DNA of 47,628 bases, taken from positions 1-47,628 of the forward strand of contig FR899842.1 of NCBI GenBank assembly GCA_000437595.1, read 5' to 3'. Position numbers and translations under genes: made by a program. This document shows positions 43,396 through 47,628 of the stretch, in pieces. A model generated the notes under the pieces. It was not told the DNA's origin. It searched no databases and saw only the letters and a program-made list of their open reading frames with translations. Numbering within the stretch: position 1 is the stretch's first letter; every line of letters starts with the position of its first letter. Origin of the DNA: Faecalibacterium sp. CAG:74 (GTDB lineage: Bacteria > Bacillota > Clostridia > Christensenellales > Aristaeellaceae).

Positions 43396-43431
43396 AAAAA
43401 AAAGCGCCCGCCGCAAGCACGGTCAGGCGTC
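43396..43431 (-). terminator. Terminator of nfnA-nfnB
   Basis: On the minus strand an imperfect GC-rich stem with one bulge (arms near 43421-43431 and 43404-43413) is followed by a run of eight T. It lies directly upstream of the next gene's promoter. Confidence 0.75.
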
Positions 43432-43440
43432 TTGATTGGT

Positions 43441-44829
43441 TTATTCTTCTTTCGCGGCGTCTTCCAGAATGGCCTGCGCGGCCTTTTTGCCAGCGCCCAT
43501 TGCCAGAATGACCGTCGCTGCGCCCGTCACGGCGTCGCCGCCCGCATAGACATGCTTCTTGCCCGTGCGGCCGTGTTCATCCGTCGTGATGCCGCCCCAC
43601 GTTTCGGTCGGCAGGTCAGGCGTGGTTTTCTTAATCAGCGGATTCGGGCTGTTGCCGATAGCGACAACGACCGTCTCCACAGGCAGGTCGAACTCGCTGC
43701 CGGGCTTCGGCACGGGACGGCGGCGTCCGCGCTCGTCCGGCTCGCCCAGTTCCATTTCCACGCACGTCATGGCGCGGACAAAGCCGTTTTCATCGCCCAG
43801 TATCGCCTTGGGGTTCGTCAGCATCCGGAAGTGGATGCCTTCCTCCTTGGCGTGGTGGACTTCCTCTTTGCGGGCGGGCATTTCCGCCTCGCTGCGGCGG
43901 TAGACAATCGACACGTCTGCCCCCAGACGGCGCGCACAGCGGGCAGCGTCCATCGCGACGTTGCCGCCGCCAATGACCGCCACGCGCTGACCGACCTTCA
44001 CGGGCGTATCATGCTCCGGGAAGGTGTAGGCGCGCATGAGGTTGATGCGGGTCAGGAACTCATTGGCGGAATACACGCCGCAGAGGCTTTCGCCGGGAAT
44101 CTTCTGGAAGTTCGGCAGACCCGCGCCCGATCCGACGAAGACCGCGTCATTGCCCTCTTCGAGCAGCTCTTCCACCGTCATGGCACGGCCGACGACCGCA
44201 TTCGTGACGATTTTCACGCCCAACTTGCGGATATTGTCGATTTCCTTCTGCACGAGCGCTTTCGGCAGACGGAACTCCGGGATGCCGTACATCAGCACGC
44301 CGCCGGGGGTATGGAGCGCTTCGTAGACGGTCACGTCCCAGCCCGCACGCGCCAAATCCGCCGCGCAGGTCAGACCCGCGGGGCCAGAACCGACGACTGC
44401 CGCTTTCTTGCCCGTCGGCGCTGCTGTTTCCGCGGACACCGTGCCCTCGGTCATGGCATAGTCCGCCGCAAAGCGTTCCAGACGGCCGATGCCGACCGGT
44501 TCGCCCTTGATACCGCGGACGCACTTGCTTTCGCACTGCGTTTCCTGCGGGCAGACGCGGCCGCAAATCGCCGGAAGGCCGTTCTGCAAGCGAATCGTCT
44601 CATACGCTTCTTGGAACTCGCCCTTCTTGATATGCGCGATGAAGTCCGGAATCGGCACATTCACCGGGCAGCCCTTGACGCAGGGCGCATTCTTGCAATG
44701 CAGGCAGCGGTCAGCTTCCTCCATGGCGATTTCGCGGGTATAGCCCAGCGCGACTTCCTTGAAATTCGTCGCGCGAATGTCCGGCTGCTGCTCCGGCATC
44801 GGATGCTTCTGAAGACTCATGTTCGGCAT
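43441..44829 (-). CDS. nfnB: NADPH-dependent glutamate synthase-like flavoprotein (NfnB)
   Basis: 462 residues. The N-terminal Cys clusters CLHCKNAPCVKGCP and CGRVCPQETQCESKC bind two [4Fe-4S] clusters. A first FAD fold (GSGPAGLTCAADLARAGWDV) and a second nucleotide fold (AVIGGGNVAMDAARCARRLG) follow, with the ending VILAMGAGKKAAQAI. With NfnA it forms the electron-bifurcating transhydrogenase that couples ferredoxin and NADH oxidation to NADPH formation. The alternative is a lone glutamate synthase small subunit, but the coupled nfnA gene argues for Nfn. The start overlaps the nfnA stop by one base (TAATG) and has GGGAGGTG upstream. Confidence 0.93.
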   Translation of the reverse strand: MPNMSLQKHPMPEQQPDIRATNFKEVALGYTREIAMEEADRCLHCKNAPCVKGCPVNVPIPDFIAHIKKGEFQEAYETIRLQNGLPAICGRVCPQETQCESKCVRGIKGEPVGIGRLERFAADYAMTEGTVSAETAAPTGKKAAVVGSGPAGLTCAADLARAGWDVTVYEALHTPGGVLMYGIPEFRLPKALVQKEIDNIRKLGVKIVTNAVVGRAMTVEELLEEGNDAVFVGSGAGLPNFQKIPGESLCGVYSANEFLTRINLMRAYTFPEHDTPVKVGQRVAVIGGGNVAMDAARCARRLGADVSIVYRRSEAEMPARKEEVHHAKEEGIHFRMLTNPKAILGDENGFVRAMTCVEMELGEPDERGRRRPVPKPGSEFDLPVETVVVAIGNSPNPLIKKTTPDLPTETWGGITTDEHGRTGKKHVYAGGDAVTGAATVILAMGAGKKAAQAILEDAAKEE

Positions 44830-45674
44830 TATCGAACACCTCCCGTCAGGCGGCACTTGTGGAGCTTTTCCATCGCCCGCTGCTCTTCCGGGCGGAACAT
44901 GCGGCTGCGGGAAATTGCTTCCGCCCAGTCCACCTGATGCCCATCAAAGTCCGGGCCGTCCACGCACGCGAACTTCGTCACGCCGCCAACCGTCACGCGG
45001 CAGCCGCCGCACATGCCCGTGCCATCAATCATAATCGGGTTCATGGACACGATGGTCTTGATGTCCTTGGGCTTGGTCAGGTCGCATACGGCTTTCATCA
45101 TCGGCAGCGGGCCGATGGCAATCACTTCGTCGTACACCTTGCCTGCATCAAGCTTCGCCTGAAGCGCCTGCGTCACAAAGCCCTTGTTGCCGTTCGAACC
45201 GTCGTCGGTCATGATGGTCAGGTCGGTGCAGGCCGCCGCCAGTTCATCCTTCAGGATGATGAGGTGTTCGTTGCGGAAGCCGACAATCAAGTCCACCTCG
45301 CAGCCCGCCTCGTGCAGCGCCTTTGCCTGCGGATAGGCAATCGCCACGCCCAGACCGCCGCCGATGACCGCCGCGCGCTTGACGCCCTCGGTATGGCTCG
45401 GCTCACCCAGCGGGCCGACGAAATCCAGCAGCGCGTCGCCCTCGTTCAGCGTATCGAGCTTCATGGTCGTGTAGCCGACTTTCTGGAAGATGATGGTGAC
45501 AGTGCCCTTCTCGCGGTCGTAGCCGGCAATGGTCAGCGGGATGCGTTCGCCTTCCTCATCAATGCGGAAGATGATGAACTGACCCGGCAGCGCCTTGCGC
45601 GCCACCAGCGGCGCTTCGATTTCCATGAGCGTGACCGTTTCATTCAGCACACGCTTTTTGACAATGGGAAACAT
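44829..45674 (-). CDS. nfnA: Ferredoxin:NADP+ oxidoreductase subunit A (NfnA)
   Basis: 281 residues. A ferredoxin-reductase-type FAD domain (PGQFIIFRIDEEGERIPLTI) is followed by a nucleotide domain (RAAVIGGGLGVAIAYPQAKA) and a [2Fe-2S] site near the C-terminus (GTGMCGGCRVTVGG, then FACVDGPDFDGH). This is the small subunit of NfnAB, also annotated as sulfide dehydrogenase beta subunit. GGAGG lies about nine bases before the ATG. A promoter is upstream and nfnB follows with a TAATG overlap, so the two are translationally coupled. Confidence 0.93.
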   Translation of the reverse strand: MFPIVKKRVLNETVTLMEIEAPLVARKALPGQFIIFRIDEEGERIPLTIAGYDREKGTVTIIFQKVGYTTMKLDTLNEGDALLDFVGPLGEPSHTEGVKRAAVIGGGLGVAIAYPQAKALHEAGCEVDLIVGFRNEHLIILKDELAAACTDLTIMTDDGSNGNKGFVTQALQAKLDAGKVYDEVIAIGPLPMMKAVCDLTKPKDIKTIVSMNPIMIDGTGMCGGCRVTVGGVTKFACVDGPDFDGHQVDWAEAISRSRMFRPEEQRAMEKLHKCRLTGGVR

Positions 45675-45713
45675 ATTGAGTCTTCCTCCCTCTTGTGAAA
45701 AGGATATCAGTTT

Positions 45714-45742
45714 ATTCTATCGCAAAGGCGGCGGAATTGCAA
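45714..45742 (-). promoter_or_regulatory. Promoter of nfnA-nfnB
   Basis: On the minus strand, -35 TTGCAA (45737-45742), 17-bp spacer, -10 TAGAAT (45714-45719). Confidence 0.75.
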
Positions 45743-45789
45743 GCGAGAAATGTTCTTTCTGCGTATTTCTGCAACCAGCGGCGGCATTT

Positions 45790-46683
45790 TCAGGGATTCA
45801 TGCGGAACCAGCAGAAGGATGTCGCGTTCGGCAGATCCCAAATCGTCAGCTTATAGCCGTCGGGCATATCGAACCACGCAAAGTCGTTGACCCCGTACGA
45901 GCCGCGATTCGGCGCATCCCCGAACGGCACGCCGATGATGGAAATCGCCACGCCGCCGTCGGTCGTCTTGACCCCCTTGTAGTAGGAATCATCCTGATGG
46001 GCATCAAGGAACGCCTGAATGCGGTCTGTATAAGCGAAATTCGGCCCGCAGTGAATCACCAGCGCGTAATCCAGATACGGCGCAAGCTCCGGCAGTTCCT
46101 CCTCTGTGTAGCCAAAATCGCGCAGCGTGCCGATGAACATCATGATATGGCGCGCGCGCTTCTTCGCCACCAGCAGATCGCCCACCTGCAGGTTCTCCGC
46201 CAGCTTGTCATACGACGGCATTCCCTTGCCCTTGCGGTGGCTGTACACATGGTTCTTGCCGTACTTGCCATACTGCAAAATCATGTTGGACAGGCTGTCA
46301 TGCTTCGGCAGCCCCGCCTCGGCGTACACCCACTGCGTGAAGCCGGAACAGTCCAGCCCATAGAGATAGTACGAACCTTTGTCATAGAAGCGGGTCTGCT
46401 CCCAGATTTCGCGCTTGCTGTACAGCGGCGCTCGGGAGAACAGGCGCGTCAATGTCGTTTCGTCATCTGCCTTGCCGCCGAAGAAATACGGGCAGCCATC
46501 CACAAACGTCGCTGTCACCTCAGCGCCGGTCATTTCATTGTAGCGGCGCACAAAGTCGTTCCCCTCTTCCAGCATGGAAAAGGCAGCATCCAGCAGCTTC
46601 GAGCGCTCCACCTCCGCCTGCGCCGGCAGAATGGACAGCACCATCGTCAGCATCAGCACCAGCAATGCTGTCAGTTTTTTCAT
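45790..46683 (-). CDS. Secreted NlpC/P60-family peptidase
   Basis: 297 residues. A signal peptide (KKLTALLVLMLTMVLSILPA) is followed by a spacer domain. The catalytic Cys is in LYGLDCSGFTQWVYAEAG (about 135-150) and the probable His in RARHIMMFIG (about 210). Such enzymes cleave gamma-D-glutamyl bonds in peptidoglycan stem peptides. About 75 residues follow the His, longer than minimal NlpC/P60 domains. AAAGGAAG lies before ATG 46683, and the in-frame extension upstream is basic and unlikely. It has its own promoter. I saw no clear terminator. Confidence 0.88.
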   Translation of the reverse strand: MKKLTALLVLMLTMVLSILPAQAEVERSKLLDAAFSMLEEGNDFVRRYNEMTGAEVTATFVDGCPYFFGGKADDETTLTRLFSRAPLYSKREIWEQTRFYDKGSYYLYGLDCSGFTQWVYAEAGLPKHDSLSNMILQYGKYGKNHVYSHRKGKGMPSYDKLAENLQVGDLLVAKKRARHIMMFIGTLRDFGYTEEELPELAPYLDYALVIHCGPNFAYTDRIQAFLDAHQDDSYYKGVKTTDGGVAISIIGVPFGDAPNRGSYGVNDFAWFDMPDGYKLTIWDLPNATSFCWFRMNP

Positions 46684-46728
46684 CGTGTTTCTTCCTTTCT
46701 TCCTCCGGCGTTTGTGCCGAATATCGAC

Positions 46729-46757
46729 ATTATAGCACATCCGCCATCATATGACAA
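46729..46757 (-). promoter_or_regulatory. Promoter of the NlpC/P60 gene
   Basis: On the minus strand, -35 TTGTCA (46752-46757), 17-bp spacer, extended -10 TGCTATAAT (TATAAT at 46729-46734). Confidence 0.8.
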
Positions 46758-46871
46758 GTACACCCGTGCGGGCTTTCCATTCCGAAGTCAGTCTGCCTGA
46801 CAGAAAAAAACACCGTCCAGCATAAAAAGTCAGCGTCTTGATTTTTCCCGCGAATTTTATCGTTTTCCCTG

Positions 46872-46900
46872 TTGACATATTTAATAGGAAGATATAGAAT
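46872..46900 (+). promoter_or_regulatory. Promoter of the Mrp antiporter operon
   Basis: Perfect -35 TTGACA (46872-46877), 17-bp spacer, -10 TAGAAT (46895-46900), 57 bp before mrpE. Confidence 0.8.
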
Positions 46901-46957
46901 AGACGGCGGACTGATTTTTTACCGCGTCTCCCGCGTGCGGTACAAGGAGGTTACGGG

Positions 46958-47458
46958 ATGTTTTTTCTGCTTTTTGGTTTCTGGGTGCTGCTCAACGGCA
47001 GCTGGACGCTCGAAATTGCGCTGATTGGGCTGGTTGTCTCGGCGGCGCTGTACGCGTTCATCGTCAAGTTCATGGGTTACTCGCCAAAGAAGGAATGGGC
47101 GATTGTGCGCCGTCTGCCGCGCATCATCGGGTACTTTCTGTATCTGGTGAAGGAGGTTTTCCTCTCGGCGTGGGCGACGATCAAACTCGTCTGGTCGCCG
47201 AAGCTCGTTGTTGAGCCGGAAATCACCTCATTCCACACCCATGTGCGGACACTGCCCGGCAAAGTGGTGCTGGCGAACTCCATCACCATGACCCCCGGTA
47301 CGATTACCGTGGACATGCATGACGATTTGTTCCTCATCCACTGCCTTGACACGTCCTTTGACGTGGGCAAAGAGGGGTTTGAGATGGAACGCCGCGTGAT
47401 GGCGGTGGAAGGAACGCCGAAAGCTAAGAAATCCAAGAAGGGAGCGAAAAAAGCATGA
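46958..47458 (+). CDS. mrpE: Na+/H+ antiporter subunit E (MrpE/MnhE)
   Basis: 166 residues. Two or three membrane segments near the N-terminus (FFLLFGFWVLLNGSWTLEIA, LIGLVVSAALYAFIVKFMG) are followed by YFLYLVKEVFLSAWATIKLV and a cytoplasmic half with the family segment VVLANSITMTPGTITVDMHD. MrpE is an accessory subunit of the multi-subunit Mrp complex, which exports Na+ in exchange for protons. Its tail is Lys-rich. AAGGAGG lies seven to eight bases before the ATG. The operon starts here with its own promoter, so subunit E is first, an order also seen in other anaerobes. Confidence 0.95.
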   Translation: MFFLLFGFWVLLNGSWTLEIALIGLVVSAALYAFIVKFMGYSPKKEWAIVRRLPRIIGYFLYLVKEVFLSAWATIKLVWSPKLVVEPEITSFHTHVRTLPGKVVLANSITMTPGTITVDMHDDLFLIHCLDTSFDVGKEGFEMERRVMAVEGTPKAKKSKKGAKKA

Positions 47459-47628
47459 CGGACGCCTACGCATTTCTCTACAATGGGACGCTGATTGTCA
47501 TCGGCGTACTGCTGCTGTTCTGCCTGATTCGCGCCATCCGTGGGCCGCGCATTGCCGACCGCGTGATTTCCATCAACATGATGGGTACGCTGATTGTTAT
47601 CACCATCTGCGTGCTGGCATTCCTGATG
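47455..47628 (+). CDS. mrpF: Na+/H+ antiporter subunit F (MrpF/MnhF), partial
   Basis: The first 58 residues are visible; the gene runs off the window. It begins TDAYAFLYNGTLIVIGVLLL, a membrane segment, followed by the family signature AIRGPRIADRVISINMMGTL and another hydrophobic segment. It overlaps mrpE by ATGA, so translation is coupled. Subunits G, B, C, D and A are expected beyond the edge. Confidence 0.92.
   Translation, partial: MTDAYAFLYNGTLIVIGVLLLFCLIRAIRGPRIADRVISINMMGTLIVITICVLAFLM

Overview
The window looks like chromosome of an anaerobic, probably spore-forming, GC-rich Firmicute of class Clostridia; a gut commensal is my guess. The evidence is conserved Firmicutes gene order (darA-holB-ricT; yerC-pcrA-ligA; scpA-scpB), a GerQ-like coat protein, a type III glutamine synthetase, the NfnAB transhydrogenase, a 2[4Fe-4S] ferredoxin, strong AGGAGG-type ribosome binding sites, and many sigma-A promoters with 17-bp spacing. 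I see no rRNA, tRNA, CRISPR array, prophage or complete insertion sequence. The genus cannot be fixed by eye.

Layout. 1-8.8 kb: a zinc-ribbon/DUF2007 protein, ychF, an ATP-grasp protein, a large GH2 glycosidase, cysS and uppP. 8.9-15.5 kb: a D,D-carboxypeptidase, a PII-like protein coupled to a cation/proton antiporter (minus strand), a DUF4342 membrane protein, a 33-residue membrane peptide and a two-component system. 15.6-24.3 kb: a cysteine-rich protein, an M50 peptidase-scpA-scpB-HMA operon, a GerQ-like protein and yerC-pcrA-ligA. 24.5-31.2 kb: a GH65 phosphorylase, glnN and an Amt-PII fusion. 31.3-35.3 kb: uxuA and uxuB (hexuronate degradation) divergent from a PfkB sugar kinase. 35.4-39.4 kb: a secreted cysteine-peptidase-like protein, an ABC exporter pair and a ferredoxin. 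39.5-47.6 kb: darA-holB-ricT, a secreted unknown, nfnA-nfnB, a secreted NlpC/P60 protein, and the start of an Mrp Na+/H+ antiporter operon cut by the window edge.

The genes form several working units: nitrogen assimilation (glnN plus the Amt-PII fusion); hexuronate and sugar use (uxuAB, the kinase, GH2, GH65); ion and second-messenger homeostasis (PII-like/antiporter, the c-di-AMP receptor DarA, Mrp); electron carriers (ferredoxin, NfnAB); and envelope maintenance (UppP, carboxypeptidase, NlpC/P60).

The most unusual content is not a gene. A dispersed family of about 160-bp elements has 15-bp terminal inverted repeats and a covarying internal hairpin. There are three long copies, one 75-bp deletion form and one partial right end, all in the same orientation. 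Four have their right end fused to an in-frame stop codon of a minus-strand gene. The window also has three tandem duplications of 38-42 bp. One shifts the frame of holB near its C-terminus, one duplicates half of the LigA zinc finger, and one lies inside a repeat copy. A third point of interest is three TTCTCAT heptads upstream of the DUF4342 gene next to the two-component system.
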